From Capra hircus (taxonomy: Eukaryota > Chordata > Mammalia > Artiodactyla > Bovidae): a DNA stretch of 64,000 nucleotides. Under the pieces are notes generated by a model. It was not told the DNA's origin. It was given only the letters and a program-made list of their open reading frames with translations, and ran no database searches. Made by a program: the position numbers and the translations under genes. This document shows positions 43,188 to 53,582 of this stretch, in pieces (the stretch's first letter is position 1; every line of letters begins with the position of its first letter). The stretch is from the NCBI RefSeq assembly GCF_001704415.2, contig NC_030823.1, forward strand, positions 72,726,458 to 72,790,457, given 5' to 3'.

Positions 43188-43418
43188 CAGCGGGTTAGTT
43201 GCTGAGTCCTGTCTGACTCTCTGTGGCCCCATGTACTGTAGACCGCCAGGCTTCTCTGTACATGGGATTCTCCAGGCAAGAAAACTGGCCTGGGCAGCCA
43301 CTCCCTTCTCCAGGGGATCTTCCTGACCAGAGGAAGATCCTGCATCGATCCTGCATCCGACCCGAGTCTCCCGCGTCGTAGGCAGATTCTTTACCATCTG
43401 AGCCACCACGGAAGTCGC
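43188..43418 (-). mobile_element. Bov-tA SINE
   Basis: GTTGCTGAGTCCTGTCTGAC, TGTACTGTAGACCGCCAGG, CATCTGAGCCACCACGGAAG. A duplication around GATCCTGCATCGATCCTGC lengthens the B-box side. Confidence 0.93.
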
Positions 43419-43961
43419 TGGGCTTGAAAACCTGTCTCTAGAGTCTGAGCTTTCAGTTAAAACCAGGACGAGGTCATTAACTTGTGGAGCCAACTGACAA
43501 ATGAAAATCTGGGGTCCTTCGTTGAAAATGGATGAATTTCAGTGCAGCAACAACAGAGCACTGAAACAAGCTGAGATCCATCTGAGCACAGGGCGCTGCC
43601 GGGCTGCACAGGCCACACCCCCCCGGGGCTGGCCCGGGTCAACAGCCCGCTGCCTGTCACACAAAGCGCCCCGAGCCCTCGTGGAGCTGACATGCCACTG
43701 GAGGAGGTGAGTGGGTGAGGCTTAAACAAACAGGCGTCAGTAATGAGCCAAGAAGGGAGGCACGGTGCCACAGGGGTGACGGGGAGTGCCAGGGGAGGGA
43801 GGCCCTGGCCCATGACACCTGTGTGACTTTGTTCAATCCCTAATGTGTTTTGACTATAGAATCATTTCATTGAATTTAATTCTGTATTTTCACGTTTTCA
43901 CCTTATACTACCACCTCTGGAACTAGAGTTCTGACACTTTTTCGGGACAGCACGGCTCTCT
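43419..43961. other. Unique GC-rich non-coding stretch
   Basis: A 118-codon minus ORF (43457-43813) and a 69-codon plus ORF overlap. No domain is seen. Confidence 0.4.
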
Positions 43962-44432
43962 GGGGCTTCCCAGGAGGCGCTCGTGGTAAAGAAAGTAAAA
44001 GTGTAAGCGTTAGTTGCTCAGTCGTGTCTCTTGACTCATTTGCGACCCTGTGGACTGTAGCCCGCCAGGTTCCTCTGTCTGTGGGATTCTCTAGGCAAGA
44101 ATCCTGGAGTGAGTAGCCATTCCCTTCTCCAGGGGATCTTCCTGACCCAGAGATGGAACCTGGATCTCCTGCACTACAGGCAGATTCTTTACTGTCTGAG
44201 CCACCAGAGAAGGCCCGGTGGTAAAGAACCTACCTGCAGTGCAGGAGACATAAGAGACGCGGGTTCGATCCCTGGGTTGGGAAGATTCCCTGGAGGAGGG
44301 CATGGCAACCCACTCCAGTATTCTTGCCTGGAGAACTCCATGGACAGAGGAGCCTGGCGGGCTACAGTCCATGGGTTTGCACAGAGTCGGACATGACTGG
44401 AGTGACCCAGCAGGCATGCACGCACGCGCTGG
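43962..44432 (+). mobile_element. Bov-tA SINE split by another Bov-tA
   Basis: The host element has its head GGGGCTTCCCAGGAGGCGC and TCGTGGTAAAGAA at 43962-43993. It resumes at 44229 with CCTACCTGCAGTGCAGGAG, CGGGTTCGATCCCTGGG, CTTGCCTGGAGAACTCCATG and ends GCATGCACGCACGCGC. The interruption is a complete minus-strand Bov-tA. Confidence 0.96.
43994..44217 (-). mobile_element. Bov-tA SINE nested in a Bov-tA, with 11-bp TSD
   Basis: The inner copy runs from TTAGTTGCTCAGTCGTGTC to CTGAGCCACCAGAGAAGGCCC. Identical GTGGTAAAGAA copies (43983-43993 and 44218-44228) are the TSD, made from the host SINE's own A-box region. Inner and outer bodies are inverted, so transcripts across both can fold into a long hairpin. 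Confidence 0.96.
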
Positions 44433-44935
44433 TCTCTCCAACATGCCGCGGGCAACTGAGGCCATGCTGATTTCACGTGTCCTCACGTGTTTTGGCAGTC
44501 AGAGACCTCGCAGAGAACGAAGCAGTGTCTGATTGTACTTTATGTGTGATATGGGTTTAATTACTTATTCTCCAATCCTTATAGAACATTCCTTTCATCA
44601 CCTTTTCCTTTTAAAGCCTTCTTCTCCTATTTTTTTATTTTCCATTCCAGACCATGTATGTACCAGTGTTTTCTGAAATGTGAGACCATGTTGTACTTGA
44701 TACCATCTTAGGAACTAAAGGATTTATTTGCTTCCAAAATAATGAGTTCTGTGAAACGAGGAATGTATCTGTTAAGGCTCGAGTGCAATCTTTGCATCTG
44801 AAACTAGTGGCTTTGTCTTGTTTTGTGTCTGTGTATTGGGGTGTAGAGCCAAACTACAGGGAAATGGTTACAGAATGCTAAATTCATCCACTGTTAAAAG
44901 GACACCAGTGGAAACTGTGCTAAAGGCTCTTTAGG
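44433..44935. other. Unique non-coding stretch
   Basis: No gene or repeat family is recognised. Confidence 0.4.
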
Positions 44936-46015
44936 TTGTTAAGACAGTGGCATTTTAAAAACATTTGTCTTATCTTAAATTTTGCCTTTAGCTAAGATGG
45001 CTCCAAGTAAATTCTATTGCAGCTGTTTGCTTGTCATTAAAGAGGGGGACTTCAAGCTCTTCATCCTGCATTTAGATCAACTGTTTGACTGTGATGGTGA
45101 TTTTTCTTGACTTTATTTCATGCATTTCCTGGTTTGCACGGACCAACTCAGCCAGCTGTTTGGGATTTATGTGAACTCAGGGTCAAAGTGCTGATGCAGC
45201 TGAGGAATTGTAAAAAAAATTCATTCTGAAAATGGAGGCAAAAGGAGTAAGCACCTAAGCCAGAATCCGTGCTTGGGAGGCTAAAACTGATCAATTTCCT
45301 GGTCCCTAATTAAAACAAGCCACCAAACACAACAGCGGCATAAAATCCAGGGCTTTTCCTGGTGATGAATGTGACAAGCCTGCAAATTTCTCCTTGCTGG
45401 GAACAGAGATTCCGTGTGCAACAGCAGTTAAGCAGAAAGCTTACTGGCAATTTGTGTTCCGTAATATGTATGTCATCTGCTTACTGTCCAGACCCTGCCC
45501 TTTCCCTGCTCCATCCCCAGAGTGGTTGCCCGCTGACACTAGACCCGTAAAACTAAAATGAAACAGGGAGTCTCCTTCCCTCACCTGTGTGTCTTTGAAG
45601 GAGTCCATTCCTGTGTGTTGAAGGGGTAAACAATTATGGCTGGGGTATCTAGTCTTTTATATTACGTGAGTTGCGCAAATTTGCATGTGAACCATCTGCT
45701 TTTAAATTGAATCCTAGCTTTCCATCAATTAGCACAGTCATCTCAGATGTAAAGTAGGTTAACTTCTGATTGATCTTCAATTAACACTAGTTCTTAACCA
45801 TTTACTTTATTTCAAATTCATTTCCCCCTCCTAGTTTTATGCGGAATGACCTTCCTGCTTTTGAAATGCTGATAGCTCTTTAGGATGAAAGAATTGCCAT
45901 TCCACCCACACTCGCTTTATCCCTGAATTAGTAAAAGCTCCAGTAATAAAAGTCAGTATAATTTTATTTTCCAAAAGAGCATCAGGGAAACAGGAAGACC
46001 TCATTACATGCAAAT
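44936..46015. promoter_or_regulatory. Long unique block with conserved-element texture
   Basis: Non-repeat DNA with AAGATGGCTCC (44994-45004, YY1-like), CTAATTAAAACAAGCC (45307-45322), ATCAATTAGCACAG (45723), TTCAATTAACACTAG (45777) and TACATGCAAATATAT (46006, POU octamer). The 62-codon ORF at 45362-45550 lacks a domain. Presented as a candidate conserved regulatory region; conservation is untested. Confidence 0.38.
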
Positions 46016-46454
46016 ATATTTGGCTTTTTTGTTTTGTTTTGTTTTTGCTTTATTTATTTAGATTTTAGAATTGGGAATTTTCACAAAATAAGTCACAGAA
46101 TCATTCTAGAAAGCCCCAAAATACCATCTGTAAAACTTCAGTAATCTAGAGGTGTGCAAAATTATTTGGCTTCTTTCCTAGGACAGAAACTCTCAGTTTA
46201 AAGTGGCCTCAGATGTCTTCCAGCCCACATTCACCCAGGGCCGGACAGTTCACTGGAGCATCCCTGCCAGATGGTCAGCCAGCTTTTCCTTGTTGCCACC
46301 ACTGGACAAAAGGGCAGAATCTCCTTGATGAGGTTGTTAACAGTGAAACTCTGTCAGCTGAATAATATTCACCAATTAATATGTTTCAGATATTCTTTTA
46401 TTGGAATGACGCAAAATGTTATTGATAATTTTTCATGTTAAAAAAAGAAAAAAT
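46016..46454. other. Non-coding stretch
   Basis: Starts with a T-rich run (TTTTTTGTTTTGTTTTGTTT, 46025-46044). No gene or family is recognised. Confidence 0.4.
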
Positions 46455-46750
46455 GAACTGAGTAAAATTAAAAAACTAATTGGCTTTATTCCATGATTCA
46501 CGAATCAGGAAGCATCCCGTCTAATAAATCCCAGGAGCTATACAAACCAAAATGGATGGTTTTCATAGGCAGAATCAGGATGGGACAAGGAAGTTAAAGA
46601 ATGGATTATTTCAGGCAAGGTCATCTTCCTGAAGGGGAAGGCAAGGGGTCTTATTAAGCAGACTACCTCAATAGTGTTTATCAGGAAACTCCAGACTGGT
46701 GGGTTTAAAATTCCACTCCTGGGAGAAGCTGAAACTGCAATCAGGTTAGA
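46455..46750 (-). mobile_element. LTR-like remnant (retroviral class not settled)
   Basis: AACTAATTGGCTTTATTCC, CACGAATCAGGAAGCATCCC, TTTTCATAGGCAGAATCAGG, GGGTTTAAAATTCCACTCC look like antisense long-terminal-repeat DNA of an old endogenous retrovirus. TTTATT (AATAAA on the minus strand) near 46486 fits a polyadenylation signal. No retroviral gene is present. Family assignment needs a repeat search. Confidence 0.4.
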
Positions 46751-46883
46751 TTTTTTTTTTTTTTTTTTTTCAATTTGAAAGTGCTGTATCATGAGAGATT
46801 TTAGTTCCCCATCAGGGATGGAACTAATATCCCCTGAAGTGGAAGCATTGAGTCTTAACCCCTGGACCTCCAGGGGATTCCCT
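46751..46883 (-). mobile_element. CHR-2-type tRNA SINE
   Basis: T20 (46751-46770), GAGATTTTAGTTCCCCATC, AGGGATGGAACTAATATCC and CCTGGACCTCCAGGGGATTCCC. It is inserted at the end of the LTR-like remnant. Confidence 0.88.
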
Positions 46884-46942
46884 AGGCCTATTGTTTCAAC
46901 ACTTATGGTAGTTTATCTTTGTGATATGTTATCCAAGTTTTC

Positions 46943-46969
46943 TTTTGATTTGATTAAATCAAATCAAAA
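46943..46969. repeat. Perfect palindrome, 13-bp arms, 1-base spacer
   Basis: The left arm TTTTGATTTGATT (46943-46955) is the exact reverse complement of the right arm AATCAAATCAAAA (46957-46969), with one A between. A further TTTGATT follows at 46970-46976. It lies in DNA I cannot assign to a repeat. Confidence 0.95.
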
Positions 46970-46983
46970 TTTGATTCATAAAG

Positions 46984-47934
46984 TATTTGTTATGTCCTAA
47001 AGTATAATTTCATCACATGGGAACTATTTTTTTCTACAGAAAAACATATAACGTGTTCTGTAATAGAAATACGATTCTCTTAGTAATCATTTCTGGTGTG
47101 ATCAACTTACTGGAAGCTTTTTATACCATTAAGCAAAGATAATTTTTTTTTCATGGAAAAGATGTATGAGGTTTTCCTCTTTATTGTCTTCTTTTTTATA
47201 TATACATCATTGTTTCTCTTATTAGCATGCTATGTTGAAAATAGAACAACAAGGGTCCCCTTATGAGGTAGACCAAGTAATATTTGCTGCAGTAATAAAT
47301 CCAAAATCTCAGTGGCTTAAAACAATAAATGTTAACTTCTCACTCATGTTACGGTCCAATGTCCACGTTCTTCTCTGGATGATGGTCCATAGTAAAAAAT
47401 CTTTTCCATTGAGCTAGCATATAAGGAAAAAAAAAAAAGAAGAAGAAGAAAGGGAAGACAAAGAGTAGGAGTTTTTGTGGGCCTGAAAGTGGGCTTTATT
47501 GTTTCTTCATACATTATACGAGCCAGAACTCGGTCAGTGGCCAAACCCAGTTGCAAGGCTGGCAGGCAAAAATAGCCCAGCCATAGACTCAGGGAGAAGA
47601 AACAGGGTTGGTGAGTTATAGCCAGTTTCTACCACAGTTGCTCTGAGCATCTGGTTTACCTCTCTACACTGGACATCTGTGTGTATAGAATACTTTCTAG
47701 AATTTCTATTGCATGTGTGTGCTCTGAACTTGACTGGTAAATAAATGAGGAGGGTTATGAGGCTCTTAAGTGCCCTGAATTCCTGGGTATATGCACTGAA
47801 GTATAGGGAATCTAGGGCTTCATCTTGCAGTAACATTGAGGGTGTTCTCTTATTCAAGAAGTCCAATAAAAGAAACAATAGGTGGTTAGATCTTCATGGC
47901 ATTAACCTATTTCCTTGCCCCTCAATAGAAACAG
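46984..47934. other. Non-coding stretch, possibly old repeats
   Basis: TCTCAGTGGCTTAAAACAAT (47309-47328) resembles a common old mammalian interspersed repeat. A purine-rich tract (AAAAAAAAAAAAGAAGAAGA) lies at about 47428-47447. The 114-codon minus ORF at 47534-47878 has no domain. Confidence 0.4.
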
Positions 47935-48562
47935 AAGGGGAAAAATTGAAAAAGGTGATGGATTTTTTTTTCTTGGGCTCCAAAATCACTGAGGATGGTG
48001 ACTGCAGTCACGGGATTAAATGAGGCTTGCTCCTTGGAAGAAAGGCTATGACAAACCTAGACAGCATATTATTAATAAATAACAGAGACATGAGTTTGCT
48101 GACAAAGGTCCGTATGGTCAAAGCTATAGTTTTTCCAGTAGTCATGTATGGATGTGAGAGTTGGACCATAAAGAAGGCTGAGTATGAAAGAACTGATGCT
48201 TCTGAACTGTGGTGCTGGAGAAGACTCTTGAGAGTTCCTTGGACTGAAAAGAGATCACACTGGTCAATCCTAAGGGAAATCAACCCTGAATATTCACTGG
48301 AAGGACAGATGCTGAAGCTGAAGGTCCAATACTTTGGCCATGTGATGCGAAATGTCGACTCATTGGAAAAGACCCTGATGCTGGGAAAAAACTGAAGGGA
48401 AGAGAAGGGGATGACAGGGGATAATATGGTTGGATGGCATCACTGACTCAATGGACGTGAGTTTGAGCAAGTTCCAGGAGATAGTGAAGGACAGGGAAGC
48501 CTGGCATGCTGAGGTCCATGGGATTGCAAATAGTTGGACACGACTTAGCAACTGAACAACCA
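47935..48562 (+). mobile_element. BovB LINE, 5'-truncated
   Basis: Starts downstream of the reverse-transcriptase active site (GGGGAAAAATTGAAAAAGG, then CTTGGGCTCCAAAATCACTG) and runs to the 3' terminus ACGACTTAGCAACTGAAC. It has an ATTAATAAATAA insertion near 48070 and several substitutions, so it looks older than the other copies. Confidence 0.94.
48027..48395 (+). pseudogene. BovB polymerase C-terminal remnant
   Basis: An open stretch of 122 codons with MLLGRKAMTNLDSI, VVMYGCESWTIKKAEYE, DASELWCWRRLLRVPWTEKR and YFGHVMRNVDSLEKTLML, all typical of BovB downstream of the polymerase core. Its frame reads through the site that is TGA in the other three copies. No catalytic motif is included. 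Confidence 0.88.
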
Positions 48563-48739
48563 CAGCAACTTTAGGAAGTATAAGAAGTAAGCACTACTTT
48601 TTTTTTTTTTTTTGACCTAGTCTTTCATGGACTTTATTTTTTATAAAAGTCCAAATTTTAGCAAAACAGTAATAGGTAGAAGTAACTTAAATAATACTTT
48701 GTACATTGTCTTGGGGTATTTTTTGAATAGTCATAAATT
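48563..48739. other. Short AT-rich stretch
   Basis: A T run at 48599-48613. Nothing else is recognised. Confidence 0.4.
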
Positions 48740-49270
48740 TTAAAAGGTTTTTTAAAAAACTTCATTTTTATTTTTAAATTGTTCTTCTAGTTGTATTGAG
48801 GTATAACTGACTATGTAAGTTTAAGCTGTATAGAATAATGGCTTGACTTATATATGATGAAATGGTTATCACTATAAGTTTTGTGACCACTGTCATCTTC
48901 TATAGATAAGAAACTTCAAAAGTAGAAAAAAAATCTTTTTTCTTGTGTTGAGAACTCTTAGGATTTACTTTTTAAACAACTTTGATATATAGTGTACAGC
49001 AGTGTTAATTATATTTATCATGTTGTCCATTACACCCATAGTAATTATTTATCTTATAACTGGAAGTTTGTGCCTTTTGACTGTTTTCTCCCAATTCCCT
49101 GTCCCCCTACTCCCACTTTTGGTAACCACAAATCTGATTTTTTAAATTTTTTTCTGAGTTTGTTTGTTTTTGAAGTATCACTGACCTACAACACTATGTT
49201 AGTTTCTGTTATGCAACATGGTGATTTGATATTTCCATACATTTCAAAATGGTCACCGCAATAAGTCTAG

Positions 49271-49993
49271 GTAAGTGAAAGAGGAGAGTGAAAAAGTTGG
49301 CTTAAAGCTCAACATTCAGAAAACAAAGATCATGGCATCTGGTCCCATCACTTCATGGGAAATAGATGGGGAAACAGTGGAAACAGTGTCAGACTTTATT
49401 TTTTTTTTTGGCTCCAAAATCACTGCAGATGGTGATTGCAGTCATGAAATTAAAAGACACTTACTCCTTGGAAGAAAAGTTATGACCAACCTATATAGCA
49501 TATTCAAAAGCAGAGACATTACTTTGCCAACAAAGGTCCGTCTAGTCAAGGCTATGGTTTTTCCAGTAGTCGTGTGTGGATGCGAGAGTTGGACTGTGAA
49601 GAAAGCTGAGCGCTGAAGAATTGATGCTTTTGAACTGTGGTGTTGGAGAAGACTCTTGAGAGTCCCTTGGACTGCAAGGAGATCCAACCAGTCCATTCTG
49701 AAGGAGATTAACCCTGGGATTTCTTTGGAGGGAATGATGCTAAAGCTGAAGCTCCAGTACTTTGGCCAACTCATGTGAAGAATTGACTCATTGGAAAAGA
49801 CTCTGATGCTGGGAGGGATTGGGGGCAGGAGGAGAAGGGGATGACAGAGGATGAGATGGCTGGATGGCATCACTGACTCAATGGACGTGAGTCTGAGTGA
49901 ACTCCGGGAGTTGGTGATGGACAGGGAGGCCTGGCGTGCTGCAATTCATGGGGTTGCAAAGAGTCGGACATGACTGAGCGACTGAACTGAACT
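49271..49993 (+). mobile_element. BovB LINE nested in L1, 5'-truncated
   Basis: GAAAGAGGAGAGTGAAAAAG to the 3' terminus GAGCGACTGAACTGAACTT. The L1 sequence breaks at GTCTAGGTAA and resumes at TTAATATGTCACC, so any TSD is only a few bases (TAA). Confidence 0.94.
49275..49616 (+). pseudogene. BovB polymerase remnant
   Basis: An open stretch of 113 codons: KLNIQKTKIMASGPITSWEI, SKITADGDCSHEIKRHLLLG, LVKAMVFPVVVCGCESWTVK, ending KKAER then TGA (49614-49616). It lies downstream of the active site and is not functional. Confidence 0.9.
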
Positions 49994-50450
49994 TAATATG
50001 TCACCATATAAAGGTATTACAAGTTATTGATTAGTTTTTCCCCATGCTGTGCATAGCTATCTATCATCTATTTATCTATTTGGTAATTTTTAGTTGCTGA
50101 TCTCTTAAGTTCAAATGCATTTTAACAACTCTGCATTTTTACTCCCCTCCTACCACACTGACTGCTTTTGACCTCATATTTTACAATTCTGTTTTCTGCT
50201 TCCCTTATCTACTTACTGGATATATATAGATAATTTAATTACTTTTGTCTTTTAACCTTCCTACCAGCTTTATACATGGGTAATTTATGATTTGTACTAT
50301 TTATTTTTCCTTACCAATGAGAATTTTCCTTTTGTAATTTCATGTTTCTACTTGTGGCCTTTTCTTTTTGGGTTAGAGAAGTCCCTTAAACATTTCTTGT
50401 AAAAGTGGTTTGGTGGTGCTGAACTCATTTGGCTTTTTCTTGTCTATAAA

Positions 50451-50561
50451 AGAGATTCCCTGGTAGCTCAGCTGGTAATGAATCTGCCTGAAATGCAAAT
50501 AGACCCTGGTTCAGTTCCTGGGTTGAGAAGATCCTGTGGAGAAGGAATAGGCTACCCACTC
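50451..50561 (+). mobile_element. Bov-tA SINE, 3'-truncated, nested in L1
   Basis: GAGATTCCCTGGTAGCTCAG, CTGGTTCAGTTCCTGGG, GAAGATCCTGTGGAGAAGG, stopping after CTACCCACTC. Flanks TCTATAAAA and TCTAAAA suggest a decayed TSD in the L1. Confidence 0.88.
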
Positions 50562-50832
50562 TAAAACTTTTAATCTCTCCTTCAAATCTGAATGAAAAGC
50601 TTGCTGGGTGGAGTATTCTTGGTTGCATTTTTTCCCTTCCATCACTTTAAATAAATTCTACCACTGCTTTCTGGCCTGCAGAGTTTCTGCTGATAAGTCA
50701 CCTGATAGCCCTATGGGAATTCCCTTGTACGTAAACTGGCTATTTTCCTGTAGCTTTTCCCATGCCCCCTTGAATACTCTCTATTTATCCACCATTTTTG
50801 CTATTTTAATTACAATGTGTCTTGGTGTTGTG

Positions 50833-51035
50833 TGCTTCTCTTGTGGCTCAGCTGGTAAAGAATCTGCCTGCAATGAGGGAGACCTGGGTTCAATTCCTGA
50901 GTTGGGAAGATCCTGTGGAGAAGGGAAAGGCTACCCACTCCAGTATTCTGGCCTGGAGAATTCCATGGACTGTTACAGTCCCCGCGGTCACAAAGAGTCA
51001 AGCAGACTGACTTTCACTTTCACTTTTCTTTCACT
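50833..51035 (+). mobile_element. Bov-tA SINE nested in L1, with 11-bp TSD
   Basis: CTTCTCTTGTGGCTCAGCTGG, CTGGGTTCAATTCCTGAG, GATCCTGTGGAGAAGGG, CTGGCCTGGAGAATTCCATG, then a tail of CTTTCACTTT units. Identical TTGGTGTTGTG copies flank it (50822-50832 and 51036-51046). It shares diagnostic bases with the copy at 50451. Confidence 0.95.
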
Positions 51036-52430
51036 TTGGTGTTGTGGTCTCTGGATTCATCCTCTTTGGGACTCTCTATGCTTCCTGGAACTGGATGTCT
51101 ATTTTCTTTTCCACGTTAGGGAAATTTTCAGCTGTCATCTCTTCAAATATATTTTTTGCCTCTTTTTCTATCTCGTGCTCCTTCTGGGATCTCTATAAGG
51201 AGAACATTAGAACACTTGATGCTGGCCGAGACATCTCTTAAATTGTCCTCATCTCTGCTCTTTCTTTTTTTCCTGTTCTACTAAGCATTTTCCACTATTC
51301 TGTCTTCCAACTCACTGATCCATCCCTGTGTATCATCTATTCTACTGTTAATTCCTTCAAGTCTGGTGTTGCCCTGCTGATGAGTGGGACTGGATCCCAG
51401 GGCAGCTGGCTGAGGGGTTCAAGTTGCCTTATAGCTTGCATAGGCCTGCTGATGGATAGAACCATGGCCCAGGGAGCCTAAGGGTTGTTGTCTATCTGCT
51501 GGTGGGCAGAGCCGGATCTCAGTGTCTCTGTATGCAGTGCTCTGGGTGTCCCGGGATTAGTGCCAGGGCACTGCTATACAGAGTCAGGTGTAGGCATCCA
51601 TGTGGACAGGGGCAGCTCTGGGCTCAGGGTGTCTTAAGGCAGTGGGCTTGCTGGTAGAGGGCTGTGTCTCCACCTTGCTAGCTGCTTGACCTGAGGCATC
51701 TAAGTGCTGGCACCAACAGGCTGGTGGGCGGCGCGGGGTCCCAGTGCTAATAAGCTAAAAAGAGGATTTCAAAATGACACTTGCCAGCACTAGAGCTCAC
51801 ATGGTAGTTGGAGCCCCTCAAATGGCTGCTGCCAGTGTCTGTATCCCCAGAATGAGCTCCAGTTGTTTCCTGCCTCTCTGAGCAGCTCTCCAAGAACAGC
51901 AGGTGAGTCAGATCCAGGATCCTTTCAAATGACTACTACTGCCTTGGGTACCAGAGCCTGTGAGATTTTGTGAGTGCCCTTTAAGAGTGGAGGGTCTATT
52001 TCTCAGAGTCCTCTGGCTCTCCTGAAAATAAGCCCTGCTGGCTTTCAAAATCAAATATTCTGGGGGTCTGTCTTCCAACCATAGGATCCCCAGGCTGCAG
52101 ATTCCAATGTGGAACTCGGACCACTTGTTCTTTGAGAAAATCCCCTGCACTTGTAATTATCCTCTCATTTGCAGTTTGCCCCCTCGTGTGCAGGTATGAG
52201 TCCTGAATGTATCACATCTCTGCCCTTCCTGCCTGTCTTATTGTGATTAGTTCTTTATGACTTTAGGAGTCTGCTTCTCCTGCTTAGTTATAGGAGTCTT
52301 TTCTGCTAGCTTTTCTAAAGTTTCTCATCTGTAGTTGCTCTGCAAATGTTGTAAGTTTGATGAGTCACGGGAGGAGGTGAGTTCCGAGTCTTCCTACTCT
52401 GCCATCTTGGCCATTCTCCTGGCACTATTC

Positions 52431-53005
52431 TTATCAACATTTGAAATGAAACTGAGTTGCAAGGAGATTCGACTTCATTGGTTTGATATCGGTGCAACCG
52501 CTATATTTGATTTGGGAAGAGGTGGCTGACTTTGATGCATATAATTTGAAAGAGTTAGTTTAACTCTTACCATGGGTCTCCAGCACATGAGTATCTAACT
52601 AGTCGCCACTTCCCTCTCTGGCATCCTGTCATACCTGCTCATTCTAGAGCCTGCAATAAAACGGATGACCCTCTCTGACCAAGAGAGAACTCAGCGCTTT
52701 TTCAGAGTTCACAGACTACCAGGCCAACATCCATCCATCAGCTCTGTCTTCATCCTGTTTGGGCTGATGAGAACTGTAGCCCTGGGGCAGAGATGTTCAC
52801 TCTTCTCTCCACTTGGGCTAGGGGTAGAGGGGGGTAGCATTAAGGCTTGTTTGCACTTTACTTACGTCTAGTGAACCTCCAGGAACTTCAGTGTGAATTT
52901 ATGCGAACTTCCTGTGAAATGACCAACTTGGTTAAAGGAAAACCCTGCTTGTAGTTATTCCCTTAGCACTGGACATTAATCTTTTGATTTGTTTTGGTCT
53001 TGGTT
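52431..53005. other. Unique non-coding stretch
   Basis: Contains a short perfect hairpin, AAGAGTTA-GTT-TAACTCTT (52550-52568). ORFs of 60-68 codons lack domains. Confidence 0.45.
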
Positions 53006-53245
53006 TTTTTTCATTTTTTATTGGAGTATAATTGCTTTACAATGTTGTTCGGTTTCTGCCATGCAATAAAGTGAATCAGCGGTATGTATACACATCATCC
53101 TTCTCTCTTGAGCCTCCCTCTTGCTCCCCTGTCCCATCCCTCTGAGTCATCACAGAGCAGTGAAGTGAGCTCCCAGTACAGCAGCTTCCCACTAGCTATC
53201 TTACACATGGCAGTACGCATATGTCAATGCTATTTGAAATTAATC
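53006..53245 (-). mobile_element. L1 LINE 3'-UTR fragment
   Basis: TTATTGGAGTATAATTGC, TTTACAATGTTGTTCGG, ATAAAGTGAATCAGCGG, AGTGAAGTGAGCTCCCAG and CTTACACATGGCAGTACGC are in antisense order. Confidence 0.85.
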
Positions 53246-53372
53246 TATTTTTGCTTTTGTTTTGTTTTTGGCATTAATCTTTAATAGGACTAAAGTAGAG
53301 CATCATTCAATAACCCCAGTTCTGAATTGTAGCTCAGAATAAGGAAGCAGATAAAAGAGGTTCTCAGTTTGA

Positions 53373-53582
53373 GTGGCTCAAATGGTAAAGGATCTGCCTG
53401 CAATGTAGGAGACCTGGGTTTGATCACTGGGTTGCGAAGATCCTCTGGAGAAGAGAATGGCAACCCGCTCCAGTATTCTTGCCTGGAGAATCCCGTGGAG
53501 AGAGGACAGAGGACTAGCGGGCTATAGTCCATGGGATCACAAAGGGTCAGACATGACTGAGCGACTAACACTTATCACTTCA
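53373..53582 (+). mobile_element. Bov-tA SINE with 9-bp TSD
   Basis: GTGGCTCAAATGGTAAAGG, CTGGGTTTGATCACTGGG, GATCCTCTGGAGAAGAG, CTTGCCTGGAGAATCCCG and CAGACATGACTGAGCGAC. TCAGTTTGA lies at 53364-53372 and 53583-53591. An internal GAGAGGACAGAGGAC duplication is present. Confidence 0.94.

Larger units (their letters stand above)
48740..52430 (-). mobile_element. L1 LINE mosaic, with three nested insertions
   Basis: Antisense L1 3'-UTR sequence (48740-49270, continued 49994-50090: GTTGTATTGAGGTATAACTG, CTTATAACTGGAAGTTTGTG, AATGGTCACCGCAATAAGTC, ATATGTCACCATATAAAGG) is followed by antisense upstream L1 sequence (50100-51370: TCTCCTTCAAATCTGAATG, CTGGCCTGCAGAGTTTCTGC, GACTCTCTATGCTTCCTGG, ATTCTGTCTTCCAACTCACTG), and ends in L1 5'-end-like sequence (52380-52430: GTCTTCCTACTCTGCCATC). 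I cannot find ORF2 between them. It is either internally deleted, a half-L1 type element, or two adjacent L1 copies. Confidence 0.72.
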
